Part shown: piece after piece, positions 49,121-58,773 of the stretch
Numbering within the stretch: position 1 is the stretch's first letter
Layout: every line of letters begins with the position of its first letter
Source: Aeromonas jandaei
GTDB taxonomy: Bacteria > Pseudomonadota > Gammaproteobacteria > Enterobacterales > Aeromonadaceae
Direction of reading: 5' to 3'
Assembly (NCBI RefSeq): GCF_037890695.1
Contig: NZ_CP149571.1
Coordinates: 4,308,001-4,372,000, forward strand
Length of the DNA: 64,000 nt
Notes under the pieces: model-generated
Databases searched by the model: none
What the model was told of the DNA's origin: nothing
Seen by the model: only the letters and a program-made list of their open reading frames with translations
Translations under genes and position numbers: made by a program

Positions 49121-50844
49121 TGAGCAAACAACCTCTTTCTCACCCAAAAGCGGGACCGGTCGAAGGACCGCTGGCCGACAACGAGCGCCTCAAACGCGAA
49201 AGCAACTTTCTGCGCGGCACCATAGAACAGGATCTGCAGGATCCGCTCACCGGCGGCTTCAACGGCGACAACTTCCAGCTGATCCGCTTCCACGGCATGT
49301 ACCAGCAGGATGACCGCGATATCCGCCCGGAGCGCGCGGCGCAAAAGCTGGAGCCGCTGCACAACGTCATGCTGCGTGCCCGTCTGCCCGGCGGCATCAT
49401 TACTCCGGCTCAGTGGCAGGTGATCGACAAGTTCGCCGAAGAGAACACCCTCTATGGCAGTATCCGTCTCACCACCCGGCAGACCTTCCAGTTTCACGGG
49501 GTATTGAAGCGCAACATCAAGCTGATGCACCAGACTCTCAACAGCACCGGCATCGACTCCATCGCCACTGCGGGCGACGTGAACCGCAACGTGCTCTGCA
49601 CCAGCAACCCGGTGGAGTCCGAGCTGCATCAGGAAGCCTACGAGTGGGCCAAGAAGATCTCCGAGCATCTGCTGCCCAAGACCCGCGCCTACGTGGAGAT
49701 CTGGCTGGACGGTGAAAAACTGGGGCAGGACGAGGAGCCGATCCTGGGTTCCAACTACCTGCCGCGCAAATTCAAGACCACTGTGGTGATCCCGCCTCAC
49801 AACGACGTGGATATCCATGCCAACGATCTCAACTTCGTGGCGATTGCCGAACACGGCAAGCTCGTGGGCTTCAACGTGCTGGTGGGCGGTGGCCTGGCCA
49901 TGACCCACGGCGACACCAGCACCTATCCACGCAAGGCCAGCGACTTTGGCTTTATTCCGCTCTCCCACGTGCTGGAGGTGGCGGCTGCCGTGGTCAGCAC
50001 CCAGCGCGACTGGGGCAACCGGGTCAACCGCAAGAACGCCAAGACCAAGTACACCCTCGAACGTGTTGGCGTCGAAGCGTTCAAGGCCGAGGTGGAGAGC
50101 CGTGCCGGCATCCAGTTTGGCGAAGTGCGTCCCTATGAGTTCACCAGCCGTGGCGATCGCTTCGGCTGGGTCGAAGGGATCGACGGCAAGCACCACCTCA
50201 CCCTGTTTATCGAGAACGGCCGCCTGCTCGACTTCCCGGGCAAGCCGCTCAAGACTGGCATGCTGGAGATCGCCAAGGTGCATCAGGGGGATTTTCGCCT
50301 GACCGCCAACCAGAACCTGATCATCGCAGGCGTTCCGGCTGGCGAGAAGGCCCGCATCGAAGGGCTGGCACGCCAGTACGGCCTGCTGGATGACGGCGTC
50401 AGCGAGCAGCGCAAGCAGTCGATGGCCTGCGTGGCCCTGCCCACCTGCCCGCTGGCGATGGCCGAGGCGGAGCGCATGTTGCCCGCTTTCGTCACCGAAC
50501 TTGAAGGGCTGCTGGCCAAGCACGAGCTGGCGAACGATGCCATCGTCTTCCGGGTCACCGGTTGCCCCAACGGCTGCGGCCGCGCCATGCTGGCGGAAGT
50601 AGGTCTGGTGGGCAAGGCGCCCGGCCGCTACAACCTGCATCTGGGCGGCAACCTCGAAGGGACGCGTATCCCGCGAATGTACCGGGAGAACATTACCGAG
50701 CCGCAGATCCTGGCCGAGCTGGATGCCCTGATCGGCCGCTGGGCCAAGGATCGCAACCCGGGCGAGTGCTTCGGCGACTTCGTTATCCGTGCTGGTATCG
50801 TCGCACCTGTGGTCAACTCGGCCATCGACTTCTACGCCGCCTGA
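49120..50844 (+). CDS. cysI: Sulfite reductase hemoprotein beta-component
   Basis: 574 residues (570 in E. coli). The siroheme/4Fe-4S cysteines are in [15 protein letters not shown] and [12 protein letters not shown]. Substrate-binding Arg-rich segments include [13 protein letters not shown]. It reduces sulfite to sulfide by six electrons in assimilatory sulfur metabolism. ATG 49120 shares a base with the cysJ stop, so production is coupled. cysH follows 9 bases later. Confidence 0.97.
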   Translation: MSKQPLSHPKAGPVEGPLADNERLKRESNFLRGTIEQDLQDPLTGGFNGDNFQLIRFHGMYQQDDRDIRPERAAQKLEPLHNVMLRARLPGGIITPAQWQVIDKFAEENTLYGSIRLTTRQTFQFHGVLKRNIKLMHQTLNSTGIDSIATAGDVNRNVLCTSNPVESELHQEAYEWAKKISEHLLPKTRAYVEIWLDGEKLGQDEEPILGSNYLPRKFKTTVVIPPHNDVDIHANDLNFVAIAEHGKLVGFNVLVGGGLAMTHGDTSTYPRKASDFGFIPLSHVLEVAAAVVSTQRDWGNRVNRKNAKTKYTLERVGVEAFKAEVESRAGIQFGEVRPYEFTSRGDRFGWVEGIDGKHHLTLFIENGRLLDFPGKPLKTGMLEIAKVHQGDFRLTANQNLIIAGVPAGEKARIEGLARQYGLLDDGVSEQRKQSMACVALPTCPLAMAEAERMLPAFVTELEGLLAKHELANDAIVFRVTGCPNGCGRAMLAEVGLVGKAPGRYNLHLGGNLEGTRIPRMYRENITEPQILAELDALIGRWAKDRNPGECFGDFVIRAGIVAPVVNSAIDFYAA

Positions 50845-50853
50845 GGGGATATC

Positions 50854-51612
50854 ATGACTCTCGATCTCGACCACCTGCTGACCCTGACCCGGGACGAACA
50901 GATTGAGGCACTGGCTCCCCATAACCGGGAGCTGGAGCAGATGAGTGCTGCCGAGCGGGTACGCTGGGCGCTGGCCAACCTGCCGGGTGGCCATATCCTG
51001 TCGTCAAGCTTTGGCATTCAGGCGGCGCTGATGCTGCATCTGGTGAGCCGCGAGCAACCGCAGATTCCGGTGGTGCTGACCGATACCGGTTATCTCTTCC
51101 CCGAGACTTACCGCTTTATCGACGAGCTGACCGAGCGTCTTGGGCTCAACCTGCAAACCTACCGGGCGGCGCTAACCCCGGCCTGGCAGGAGGCGCGTTA
51201 TGGCAAGCTTTGGGAGCAGGGCGTCGAGGGGATCACCCGCTACAACCAGCTCAACAAGGTCGAACCCATGGAGCGCGCCCTGCAGGAGCTGGGGGCCCGC
51301 ACCTGGTTCTCGGGGCTGCGCCGCGAGCAATCGGGCAGCCGCCAAGGATTGCCGGTACTGGCCATCCAGCGCGGCCGCTTCAAGTTCCTGCCGGTGATCG
51401 ACTGGAGCAACAAGGATGTGCACTACTACCTCAAAGAGTTCGACCTCCCCTACCACCCCTTGTGGGAGCAGGGTTACCTCTCGGTGGGCGACGTACACAC
51501 CACCACCAGGTGGGAGCCGGGCATGAGCGAGGAGCAGACCCGCTTCTTCGGCCTCAAGCGCGAGTGCGGCCTGCACGAAGAGAGCGCTGAAAACGGCGGG
51601 TCGGGTATCTGA
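50854..51612 (+). CDS. cysH: Phosphoadenosine phosphosulfate reductase
   Basis: 252 residues (244 in E. coli). PP-loop type nucleotide site at [27 protein letters not shown] and the C-terminal catalytic KRECGLHE, whose Cys attacks PAPS. It lacks the CC/CxxC pairs of Fe-S-containing APS reductases, so it uses PAPS and thioredoxin or glutaredoxin. It makes the sulfite used by CysJI. ATG 50854 has GAGGGG upstream. It is last in cysJIH. Confidence 0.96.
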   Translation: MTLDLDHLLTLTRDEQIEALAPHNRELEQMSAAERVRWALANLPGGHILSSSFGIQAALMLHLVSREQPQIPVVLTDTGYLFPETYRFIDELTERLGLNLQTYRAALTPAWQEARYGKLWEQGVEGITRYNQLNKVEPMERALQELGARTWFSGLRREQSGSRQGLPVLAIQRGRFKFLPVIDWSNKDVHYYLKEFDLPYHPLWEQGYLSVGDVHTTTRWEPGMSEEQTRFFGLKRECGLHEESAENGGSGI

Positions 51613-51620
51613 ACCCCCAT

Positions 51621-51654
51621 AACAACAAGGGCACCAGAAGGTGCCCTTGTTGTT
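51621..51654. terminator. Bidirectional terminator between cysH and folA
   Basis: AACAACAAGGGCACC and GGTGCCCTTGTTGTT form a perfect 15-bp stem with loop AGAA between the two convergent genes. Confidence 0.85.
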
Positions 51655-51668
51655 TGTGTCATGAGACG

Positions 51669-52160
51669 TTACTTGCGCAGCCAGGTTTCGAAACTGTAAG
51701 GGTGCGGATTCTTCTCGTCGGCCTGGTGAGCTTCACGCTCGACACACTGCCACTGCTCATCCGCAAAGGCAGGGAAGCGGGTATCCCCTTCCACCTCCAG
51801 CTCGATGCGAGTCAGATAGAGGCAATCGGCCTTGGGCAGCAACTCGGCATAGAGGTGCCCGCCCCCGATCACCATCACTTCCGCCACTTCGTTGTCGGCC
51901 AGCAGCGCCAACGCCGCCTCGACGGAACCCACCACCTCGATACCGTCGGCCTGATAGACGGGATTGCGGCTGATCACCAGATTACGGCGACCGGGCAGCG
52001 GACGACCGATGGATTCGAAGGTCTTGCGCCCCATCAATACCGGCTTGCCAAGGGTGACCCGCTTGAAGTGGGCCAGATCGGCCGGCATGTGCCAAGGCAT
52101 CTGGTTGTCCTTGCCGATCACCCGATCGTGGGCCATGGCGGCAATCATGGAAATCTTCAT
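51669..52160 (-). CDS. folA: Dihydrofolate reductase
   Basis: 163 residues (159 in E. coli). ISMIAAMAHDRVIGKDNQMPW holds the substrate and Met20-loop region, followed by LAHFKRVTLGKPVLMGRKTFESIG, RNLVISRN and VMVIGGGHLYAELL. It reduces dihydrofolate with NADPH and is the target of trimethoprim. ATG 52160 matches the family N-terminus MKISMIAA; the frame extends five codons upstream without support. It lies downstream of yjjB on the same strand (18 bases from its stop), so the three may be co-transcribed. Confidence 0.96.
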   Translation of the reverse strand: MKISMIAAMAHDRVIGKDNQMPWHMPADLAHFKRVTLGKPVLMGRKTFESIGRPLPGRRNLVISRNPVYQADGIEVVGSVEAALALLADNEVAEVMVIGGGHLYAELLPKADCLYLTRIELEVEGDTRFPAFADEQWQCVEREAHQADEKNPHPYSFETWLRK

Positions 52161-52178
52161 TGGGCTTCTCACCATCCG

Positions 52179-52643
52179 TCAGATTATGGGGCGGTTACGG
52201 TACACGACCAGGGAGGGGATCGCCAAACCGAAACTGAGGGCTCCCACGATAAAGAGCGCCTTGAGGCCGTTCTCCACTGCGCTCTGGAGCAAGTTCATGG
52301 TCACGCCGTTGATGTTGAGCTCCACCACAGCGATCATGGTCTTGAAGGCGTAGCTACCCGGGATCATCGGGATGATGGAGGCAACGCTGAACACCGGGCG
52401 CGGCGCCAGCAAACGGCGCGACCAGTAGACGCAGACAAAGCCCACGGTGGTCGATGCAGTCAGGGTTGCCCACTCGATAGGCATGCCGTAATGGATAAGC
52501 AGGGTTCGCAGACTGTGGGCCAGCGCACCACCCATGGCGCAGTACTTCAGCATTCGCGGCGGCACGTTGAACAACATGGCGAACCCGACGGCCGGAATGG
52601 CCGACCAGAAGGCATCCTTGGCCAGTAGCCAGAGCAGATCCAT
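52179..52643 (-). CDS. yjjB: YjjB family membrane protein (ThrE-like C-terminal half)
   Basis: 154 residues with four to five membrane segments, the size of E. coli YjjB. Matching blocks are FWSAIPAVGFAMLFNVPPRML, IEWATLTASTTVGFV, IIPMIPGSYAFKTM and LSFGLAIPSLVVYRNRP. With YjjP it forms a split ThrE-type exporter; in E. coli YjjPB exports succinate. Two ATGs overlap the yjjP stop (52646 and 52643). I chose 52643 because GGAAGG then sits four bases upstream. Confidence 0.88.
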   Translation of the reverse strand: MDLLWLLAKDAFWSAIPAVGFAMLFNVPPRMLKYCAMGGALAHSLRTLLIHYGMPIEWATLTASTTVGFVCVYWSRRLLAPRPVFSVASIIPMIPGSYAFKTMIAVVELNINGVTMNLLQSAVENGLKALFIVGALSFGLAIPSLVVYRNRPII

Positions 52644-53440
52644 CATACCTTCCACCCCCAGATCCCGGTCACCGACATGGCGAGAATAATGCCAATGGCC
52701 GCGCTGATGGTGAGCAGGGTCGCCGTGCCCCAGCGTGCCAACCCCATGTTGAAGTAGCCCTTCACCATGTCGGAGACGGCATTGATGAGCGGAAAACCCG
52801 GCACCAGCAGCAGCACGCTGGCCGCCATTGCGAGGTAGGGCTGACTGCCCCAGCCAAAGAAGGTGGCGCTGGAGGCAAGCAGGGTGGCGATAAAGCCGGT
52901 CACGGCAAAGTTGATAAGCGGACTGTGGTGATGGCGGGCCATCAGCTGGCGCACCCGCATCGCGATCGCAGCAGAGAGACAGGTCACCACGAAGATGGGC
53001 CAGTCACCGCCAAACAGCAGGCTGAAAGCACCGCAGGAGAGCCCCACCATGGGCACCACCAGCCAGGGGTGGTAATGAAAAGGGACGATAGCTTCGAGTC
53101 GCAGGCGCACTTCACGGGCACCGATCAGCTCTTTCTCCGCCATGATGCAGATGCGCTGGATCTCGCACACCACCTGCATGTTGATGCCGTGTTCGCGCAC
53201 CCGCCGGGTGGTAGTGACGCAACTGCCCTGATAGAGGCTGGTGAGCACGATGGCACTGGAGGAGATAGCCATCTCGACGCTCTCCAGACCCAGTGCCATG
53301 CCAAGGCGTACCGTGGTCTGCTCGATGATCCGGCTCTCGGCACCAAACTGGGCCAGCATCTGCCCCACCTTGACGATAATGCGGGTGATCTCTGTCTGTT
53401 GCTCCCGCGACAGCACCCGTCTTGGTGTGATACTTCTCAT
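52643..53440 (-). CDS. yjjP: YjjP family membrane protein (ThrE-like N-terminal half)
   Basis: 265 residues. The ~100-residue soluble N-terminus (QQTEITRIIVKVGQMLAQFGAESRIIEQT) is typical of the ThrE/YjjP hydrolase-like domain. Five membrane segments follow, with LVPGFPLINAVSDMVKGY as the conserved turn. It is the partner of YjjB, encoded directly downstream with the stop overlapping its start. ATG 53440 has GAAGGG upstream. The region upstream (53441-53600) is strongly AT-rich and probably holds the promoter. Confidence 0.9.
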   Translation of the reverse strand: MRSITPRRVLSREQQTEITRIIVKVGQMLAQFGAESRIIEQTTVRLGMALGLESVEMAISSSAIVLTSLYQGSCVTTTRRVREHGINMQVVCEIQRICIMAEKELIGAREVRLRLEAIVPFHYHPWLVVPMVGLSCGAFSLLFGGDWPIFVVTCLSAAIAMRVRQLMARHHHSPLINFAVTGFIATLLASSATFFGWGSQPYLAMAASVLLLVPGFPLINAVSDMVKGYFNMGLARWGTATLLTISAAIGIILAMSVTGIWGWKV

Positions 53441-53600
53441 AATCCCTTCGAGTCGTAGCAATAAATTTTGGCCATATTAGCTTAACTTTTATCGCTATTC
53501 ATCCACCCTTATCACAACTCCCTGAATAATCTATTTTGGCCCAATAAAATAAAACCTCATCACAATTTCATCACCAGCAACATAAAAACCTATAACAAAT

Positions 53601-53636
53601 AAAAAGAGAGTGGCAGGTTCTTATTTTGCCACTCTC
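53601..53636 (-). terminator. Intrinsic terminator of the DUF3135 gene
   Basis: GAGAGTGGCA and TGCCACTCTC pair around an 11-base loop. On the minus strand they are followed by five T. Confidence 0.85.
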
Positions 53637-53673
53637 CATCAAATCAAGTTTCAATATTAAATATTGCGACAGA

Positions 53674-54009
53674 TTATTTGGGCCGTTTATAGTCGATCAG
53701 CCGGATTATTTTACCACTGCCATCGTTTTCAGGCGGAGGTATCTCCTCCTCGCGAAATTGTCGCATTTCACTGCCCATCAGATAAAAGGAGTCCCGCATC
53801 ATATTGGCAATGCGGATACAGCTGTCGAGGTTGTTTTTTGCCAACCTGCGCTGTCCGTCAATCTTGAACTGGAGCCCGCGCAAACGGCGCCGCTGCTCGG
53901 GGTTGGCTCGAGCCATCAGCTGTTCAATCTGCTGCTCCAGAATGGCATCCAGCCGGGAGGGTTCACTCGCAGCCAGCTCTTTCAGGGTGTCAAAATCAGG
54001 CAACTCCAT
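53674..54009 (-). CDS. DUF3135 protein
   Basis: 111 residues, helical and charged. PDFDTLKELAASEPSRLDAILEQQ and RRLRGLQFKIDGQRRLAKN with CIRIANMMRDSF fit the DUF3135 family of Vibrio and Aeromonas. There is no signal peptide or membrane segment. The function is unknown. ATG 54009 has GGGAGGGC upstream. It carries its own terminator, so it is a single-gene unit. Confidence 0.78.
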   Translation of the reverse strand: MELPDFDTLKELAASEPSRLDAILEQQIEQLMARANPEQRRRLRGLQFKIDGQRRLAKNNLDSCIRIANMMRDSFYLMGSEMRQFREEEIPPPENDGSGKIIRLIDYKRPK

Positions 54010-54411
54010 ATGCCCTCCCAGGCAACGCCAACGGGCAGCACAGCCTGTGCTGCATCCCTATCTCGCACTCATTCCCCGCGCATCTCTTTCTCTGTATACA
54101 ATGCCAATATAAAGGGTTCAATCTGCCTGATGACGACCTTCGGGGTATTATCGGTATTGGCCGCTTCTCTCTATTTTAATTGTGTTAAGGATCAAACGAT
54201 TATTTTTATAATCCGGCCCACCTGCCACTTATAAAATTTTGTCTGATGTAATTTGTTTTTTATTGCTGATTAATGAATTGTTGCTGGATATTTTGCTTCA
54301 TTCGACGCTGGATAATCCTAGTCCGGAAGGCTCAGCTTTTCTGGCGATTTAACTTATCTCACTGATTATGTTATTTTAATTACCACTTTTTCGGATATCC
54401 AAGAGCAGACC
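54010..54411. other. AT-rich gap between the DUF3135 gene and mog
   Basis: About 400 bases, much lower in GC than the surroundings, with no supportable gene and no riboswitch that I can recognise. Promoter-like hexamers occur by chance in such sequence, so I call none. Confidence 0.45.
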
Positions 54412-54942
54412 ATGAGCAAGGCAAAAATCGGTATCGTTACCGTCAGCGATCGCGCCAGTGCCGGCATCTACGAAGACCTCTCCGGCAAGGCCATCATCGA
54501 CACCCTGAACGCCTATCTGACATCGGAGTGGGAGCCCGTCTATCAGGTGATCCCCGATGAGCAGGATCAGATTGAAGCGACCCTGATCCGGCTGGCGGAC
54601 GAGGAGCAGTGCTGCCTCATCGTCACCACTGGCGGCACCGGCCCGGCCAAACGGGACGTCACCCCGGAAGCAACCGAAGCGGTATGCGATCGCATGATGC
54701 CGGGCTTTGGCGAGCTGATGCGGGCCGAATCCCTCAAGTTTGTTCCGACCGCCATTCTGTCGCGCCAAACGGCTGGCCTGCGCGACGATACCCTGATCGT
54801 CAACCTGCCGGGTAAGCCCAAATCGATCCGCGAGTGTCTGGATGCGGTCTTCCCCGCCATTCCCTACTGCATCGACCTGATGGAAGGGCCCTATCTGGAG
54901 TGCGACGAAAGCGTCATCAAGCCATTTAGGCCAAAGAAATAA
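54412..54942 (+). CDS. mog: Molybdopterin adenylyltransferase Mog
   Basis: 176 residues of the MogA/MoaB fold. IGIVTVSDRASAGIYEDLSG (residues 6-25) is the N-terminal signature, TTGGTGPAKRDVTPEA the nucleotide and pterin loop, and NLPGKPKSIRECLDAVFPAIPYCIDLMEGP the C-terminal part. It adenylates molybdopterin before Mo insertion by MoeA. Slightly shorter than E. coli Mog (195). ATG 54412 has AAGAGCAG upstream. A YnjE-type sulfurtransferase, also tied to molybdopterin synthesis in E. coli, lies about 1 kb away. Confidence 0.93.
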   Translation: MSKAKIGIVTVSDRASAGIYEDLSGKAIIDTLNAYLTSEWEPVYQVIPDEQDQIEATLIRLADEEQCCLIVTTGGTGPAKRDVTPEATEAVCDRMMPGFGELMRAESLKFVPTAILSRQTAGLRDDTLIVNLPGKPKSIRECLDAVFPAIPYCIDLMEGPYLECDESVIKPFRPKK

Positions 54943-54962
54943 CGCACTTCTGAACAGGCCAT

Positions 54963-54999
54963 AAAAAATAGTGGCGAGCATTGCTCACCACTATTTTTT
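54963..54999 (+). terminator. Intrinsic terminator after mog
   Basis: AAAAAATAGTGGCGAGC and GCTCACCACTATTTTTT pair with one mismatch around ATT. The T-run works for mog and the A-run gives a T-run for the opposite gene. Confidence 0.85.
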
Positions 55000-55032
55000 T
55001 ATCCGGTTTTTCACACCAACAAACCGCTTCGC

Positions 55033-55434
55033 TTATTTACGGCCAAATACTTTCACGCCGGCCTTGCTGCGCTCGGAATTACCGTACACTTCGATTTTCT
55101 TTACACAGCGGCGCGAGCCAAGGGATTTCCAGCCGGTCTCGGTATCACCACGCATATCCTGATCGAAATAGATCGTCTTGGTGCGATCACCGCCATATGT
55201 GACGACGACTCGATCCAGGGTCAAATCACGCTCTGCCTTCACCTTGATATATTTGGTCTGGCGGCAAATCACCATGGGAATGGTGGCACCATGATCACCG
55301 GCCCCCAGCAAAATGGTGCGACCGAGGGTGAATTGATCTTCACCGGCATGGCTGGCAGTAGCGACAACCAGCAGAACAGTTCCCAGCAGGGCACGAACGG
55401 AAAAACGGGAACGCCAGAGAGCGAGCAGGGACAT
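55033..55434 (-). CDS. DUF2541 (YaaI-like) exported protein
   Basis: 133 residues. A signal peptide (RALLGTVLLVVATASHAGE, cut near residue 29) is followed by a ~100-residue domain with paired cysteines: ICRQTKYIKVKAERDLTLDRVVV, then TGWKSLGSRRCVKKIEVYG. This is the pattern of DUF2541/YaaI, periplasmic proteins of unknown role. ATG 55434 has TTGGAGGTT upstream, a good site; the frame is open further upstream without support. Confidence 0.8.
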   Translation of the reverse strand: MSLLALWRSRFSVRALLGTVLLVVATASHAGEDQFTLGRTILLGAGDHGATIPMVICRQTKYIKVKAERDLTLDRVVVTYGGDRTKTIYFDQDMRGDTETGWKSLGSRRCVKKIEVYGNSERSKAGVKVFGRK

Positions 55435-55566
55435 AACACCTCCAATAAAAAATGGAGCGTCATGATAGTGAAACAACCATAACGGAAGCTGTACCCCGCG
55501 GCCAAAAGCAGCGAATTGATAGTGATTTGCTGCGAATGTCGGCAATTTGCACGGATTTAAAAACAG

Positions 55567-55591
55567 CAAGGGCTGCCACTGGCAGCCCTTG
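55567..55591 (-). terminator. Terminator of the YgdR-type lipoprotein gene
   Basis: CAAGGGCTGCC and GGCAGCCCTTG form a perfect stem around ACT. On the minus strand it is followed by CTGTTTTT. Confidence 0.85.
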
Positions 55592-55607
55592 TCATCTCAT
55601 GGCTGGC

Positions 55608-55817
55608 TCAACGCTCCATAATCTGGGTGACATCATCCTTCTTGATCATCACTTCGCGCCCTTCGGTATCGTAGTAGCGATACATGCCGGTGCTCTCGTC
55701 CAGCTTGGGTTTGCTATCGGTGGTGATCATCTTGCCGTCTTTGGTGCTCATGATGTATTGGGAGCTGCATGCCACCAGCCCCAGCGCACAGATCAGGATC
55801 ATCATCAGTTGTTTCAT
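55608..55817 (-). CDS. YgdI/YgdR family lipoprotein
   Basis: 69 residues. The lipoprotein signal MKQLMMILICALGLVAC gives a lipidated Cys at 17. The short mature part has the DUF903 SH3-like pattern SSQYIMSTKDGKMITTDSKPK and YYDTEGREVMIKKDDVTQI. These are small outer-membrane lipoproteins of unknown function. ATG 55817 is chosen for the signal; the frame is open 11 codons upstream. It has its own terminator. Confidence 0.9.
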   Translation of the reverse strand: MKQLMMILICALGLVACSSQYIMSTKDGKMITTDSKPKLDESTGMYRYYDTEGREVMIKKDDVTQIMER

Positions 55818-55974
55818 CGCCGCTTTTGCCTCCCTCTGCACCCTCACCACGAGGATGATGAGTGAAGCCTAGCTCAACATCATGGCCCCGTTTGCATCGA
55901 TTTCGGGAACGGGATCTGCGTCAAAAATCAGTGAGTTAGCCTTTATGACGGCGATGAGTCAGGCGCCAGAATGA

Positions 55975-56002
55975 AAAAGGCCGGACAACTGTCCGGCCTT
56001 TT
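55975..56002 (-). terminator. Intrinsic terminator of the YnjE-type gene
   Basis: AAAAGGCCGGAC and GTCCGGCCTTTT pair around a 4-base loop, with TTTTT on the minus strand. Confidence 0.88.
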
Positions 56003-56018
56003 ATGCGATCTCTATCCG

Positions 56019-57311
56019 TTACTTGGCAGGCTTGCGCTCGCCGGTCACGGTCGGGTTCTTGGGATCGGAACTCCACTCATACCAGCCGCCGTCGTAGACG
56101 CTGATCCGCTTCCAGTCCATCAGCCAGGCGTAGAAGAAGGCTTCGGAGGCACGCCAGCCGGTACCGCAATAAAAAGCGGCCTGCTGGGTCGGCTCGATGT
56201 TCCACTCATCCCACATGGCGAGGATCTCGCGGGCCGGCTTCATGGTGCCGTCCGGGTTATGGAAGTCGCTCATGCTGTTGGCATCGACACCACCATGACC
56301 CCACTTGGCCCCCGGGATATCGCCCTTCGGCTTGATGTAGCTGTAGCCGGAGGTGTTGCCGACAAACTCGTCCCAAGTACGCACGCTGACCAGCGCGCTA
56401 TCGGGCTGCTTGAGCAGGGTCTTGGCCTGATCCAAAGTGGTGTAGTACTCGGGGTGAGCGGGAATGGCCACGCCAAAATCCTTCACCGGCTCATATTTGT
56501 TGGGCAGGCCGGTTTCGGTGCGCAGATGCTGGATAAACCAGGCATCCAGGCCGCCGTCCAGCAGGCGGACATCTTCCACGCCGGCATACATCATCAGATG
56601 CGCAGCGCGGGCAGCCGCCATGGTGTTGCGACCGTAGAGGATCACGGTGGTGTCGTGGCGGATGCCGTTCTCCAGCAGCAGCGCCTTGAGCGCCTCGTCA
56701 GAGACCTTGTTCCACAGCGGCTCCTCTTCCAGACGGTTGGTATCGATATAACCCGCCCCCGGAATATGGCTCAGCAGATAGGCCTTGGGTGAACCCCAAT
56801 CCACTTCAAACAGCTTCCAGTCCCCCTTGGGCGCTGCAGCTACCGGCCGGCCTTCCTGCAGGTCGAGCAACCAGCGCGGATAGACCAGCTGTTGCCAGCG
56901 AGCCAGGTGTTCGCGCGGGGCGCTTTGCCAGCCCTGCAGCTCGAACAGCTGCTTGATGCCCTGCATGCGCAGCATGCGCGCCACTTCGGCCACCTCGCGC
57001 GGCGCACCATACAGTGCGACCGGGCGGTCGGCTTTCAGCCCCTTGATGGCAAGGGCGGCAGGCCAATCCGCATCGCGGTATTTCCACTCGGCGGAGAGGT
57101 TCTCGGCGCCGGCCACATGGCCCCCCTGCTTCTCGCCCTCCATGGGCCACCCCTGATAGAAGTAGCTGGCGCGAGTATCCAGGATGACCGCCTGTTTGGC
57201 CTTGGCATCAGCCAGCGAAAGCGGTGGCAACTCGGCTGCAAAGGTGGGCAGGGCACACCAGAGCAGCAAGGTCGCCAGCGCGGCCTGCAAGAAGCGAAGA
57301 TGTCGTTTCAT
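56019..57311 (-). CDS. ynjE: Triple-rhodanese sulfurtransferase, YnjE type
   Basis: 430 residues (435 in E. coli YnjE). A signal peptide (residues 1-26, cut near TFAA) precedes three rhodanese domains (~30-145, 165-270, 290-425). Only the third has an active-site cysteine, Cys382 in FYCGTGWRASEAF, the same CGTGWR loop as YnjE. The first two have VALYGAPRE and VILYGRNTMA instead. E. coli YnjE interacts with MoeB and is linked to molybdopterin sulfur transfer, though the signal peptide implies export. ATG 57311 fits the signal peptide; one more in-frame ATG is nine codons upstream. It lies 30 bases downstream of the glutaminase gene. Confidence 0.88.
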   Translation of the reverse strand: MKRHLRFLQAALATLLLWCALPTFAAELPPLSLADAKAKQAVILDTRASYFYQGWPMEGEKQGGHVAGAENLSAEWKYRDADWPAALAIKGLKADRPVALYGAPREVAEVARMLRMQGIKQLFELQGWQSAPREHLARWQQLVYPRWLLDLQEGRPVAAAPKGDWKLFEVDWGSPKAYLLSHIPGAGYIDTNRLEEEPLWNKVSDEALKALLLENGIRHDTTVILYGRNTMAAARAAHLMMYAGVEDVRLLDGGLDAWFIQHLRTETGLPNKYEPVKDFGVAIPAHPEYYTTLDQAKTLLKQPDSALVSVRTWDEFVGNTSGYSYIKPKGDIPGAKWGHGGVDANSMSDFHNPDGTMKPAREILAMWDEWNIEPTQQAAFYCGTGWRASEAFFYAWLMDWKRISVYDGGWYEWSSDPKNPTVTGERKPAK

Positions 57312-57340
57312 GGTGATTTCTCGATTCATAGTGAACAAGG

Positions 57341-58261
57341 TTAAAAAATGGAGCGGCCCAGACGCTCGGCCAATAACTCCAGCGCTGCCGTCCCTGCCAG
57401 CGAATTGCCCGCTTTGTTAAGCTCGGGCGACCAGACACAGACGCACAATTCTCCCGGGATCAGGGCCACGATACCACCGCCGACCCCGGACTTGCCCGGC
57501 ATGCCCACCCGGTAGGCAAAATCTCCCGCCTCGTCATAGAGGCCGCAGGTCGCGAGCAGGGCGTTGACCTGCTTGGTGGTGCGCGCCGGCAGCAGCGGGG
57601 TTGTCTCGCCAAGCGGCAAGCCGCGGTTGGCCAGATAGATAAAGGTTCGCGCCAGATCGACGCAACTCATGCGGATGGCGCAGGCATTGAAATAGCTCTG
57701 CAGCACCTTGTCCACTTCGTTTTCGAAGTTGCCATAGGCCTTCATCAGATAGGCGATGGCGGCGTTGCGGGCCGAGTGCTGATATTCGGAGCGGGCGACG
57801 ACCTGATCCGCCATGATGGCCGGATTGCCGGAGAGGCGGCGAGCCAGCTCCAGAGTACGCTGGCGCGGTGCAGTGAGGCGGGTCTCCAGCAGATCGTTGA
57901 CAACCAGAGCGCCGGCATTGATAAAGGGGTTGCGGGGTATCCCCTGCTCGAACTCGAGCTGAACCAGCGAGTTGAAGGGTTGGCCGGAGGGCTCCTTGCC
58001 GACCCGGGCCCAGATCTCCTCCTCCTGATAGAGGGTGAGTGCCAGCGTCAGGCTCAGGGCCTTGGAGATACTCTGGATGGAGAAGGGTTCGAAGGCATCA
58101 CCGGCAGTGAACAGCTCCCCCTCCACGGTACAGACCGCAATGCCGAGCCGGTCGGCCGGCACCTGCGCCAGCGCAGGAATATAGTCGGCCACCTTGCCGT
58201 GCCCCAGCAGCGGGCGCACCTCTTCCAGAATGCTGGCCAGTAATTCGGATGACAACACCAT
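57341..58261 (-). CDS. glsA: Glutaminase (serine-dependent family)
   Basis: 306 residues, the normal size for GlsA/GlsB. The catalytic Ser-x-x-Lys is [12 protein letters not shown], with conserved [28 protein letters not shown] and [19 protein letters not shown]. It hydrolyses glutamine to glutamate and ammonia in the cytoplasm. ATG 58261 gives [15 protein letters not shown]; an ATG four codons upstream (58273) is possible. yggL lies upstream on the same strand, but a terminator separates them. Confidence 0.94.
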   Translation of the reverse strand: MVLSSELLASILEEVRPLLGHGKVADYIPALAQVPADRLGIAVCTVEGELFTAGDAFEPFSIQSISKALSLTLALTLYQEEEIWARVGKEPSGQPFNSLVQLEFEQGIPRNPFINAGALVVNDLLETRLTAPRQRTLELARRLSGNPAIMADQVVARSEYQHSARNAAIAYLMKAYGNFENEVDKVLQSYFNACAIRMSCVDLARTFIYLANRGLPLGETTPLLPARTTKQVNALLATCGLYDEAGDFAYRVGMPGKSGVGGGIVALIPGELCVCVWSPELNKAGNSLAGTAALELLAERLGRSIF

Positions 58262-58311
58262 AAGCAATTCCATGACTAATGCGGGTGTGGAGATCCCATC
58301 CCCACTGACAA

Positions 58312-58334
58312 AAATCCCGCCAGTGGCGGGATTT
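58312..58334 (-). terminator. Intrinsic terminator after yggL
   Basis: AAATCCCGCC and GGCGGGATTT pair around a 3-base loop and are followed on the minus strand by TTGTC. It lies 58 bases after the yggL stop. Confidence 0.8.
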
Positions 58335-58392
58335 GTCTATCTGACTGCGGCAGGCAGTCGACACCGGCTCGCCTGCCACAGCGAGTCTGGTA

Positions 58393-58725
58393 TCAGGCGG
58401 GTTCGCCGTACCAGAGGTCGAACAGTTCGGTGACCACGACAGCTTCCATCCCCTTGCCTTCCAGCCAGGATTTGACGGCGGCACGGTCTTCTTCGCTGCA
58501 CTTGCCCAGCTGCTGGGTGCAGATCATCCCTTCCCAGGCCAGGTGGCCGGAACCGGCAAAAGCCAGTTTGCGGGGCTCGATCACTTCATCGATCATCGCA
58601 TCGACTACGGCATCGATGGTCTCTTCGGCAGTGCCGACCGGGAAGTTGAAACTGATGTCGAAACCCATTTCCTGGAATTCATCGACGCGCAGTTTCTTGC
58701 GCAGGCGGCGGCTACGATTGGCCAT
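58393..58725 (-). CDS. yggL: YggL family ribosome-associated protein
   Basis: 110 residues (108 in E. coli YggL). MANRSRRLRKKLRVDEFQEMGF is the signature N-terminus, then DEVIEPRKLAFAGSG and a C-terminal WYGEP. YggL binds the 50S subunit. It is downstream of trmB with a 48-base gap, the same pair as in E. coli. ATG 58725 has GAGGAGCT upstream. Confidence 0.94.
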   Translation of the reverse strand: MANRSRRLRKKLRVDEFQEMGFDISFNFPVGTAEETIDAVVDAMIDEVIEPRKLAFAGSGHLAWEGMICTQQLGKCSEEDRAAVKSWLEGKGMEAVVVTELFDLWYGEPA

Positions 58726-58773
58726 GATAGCTCCTCAAGTTAGTTGATACGCTAGGTGTGTTGACGTGCCAGC

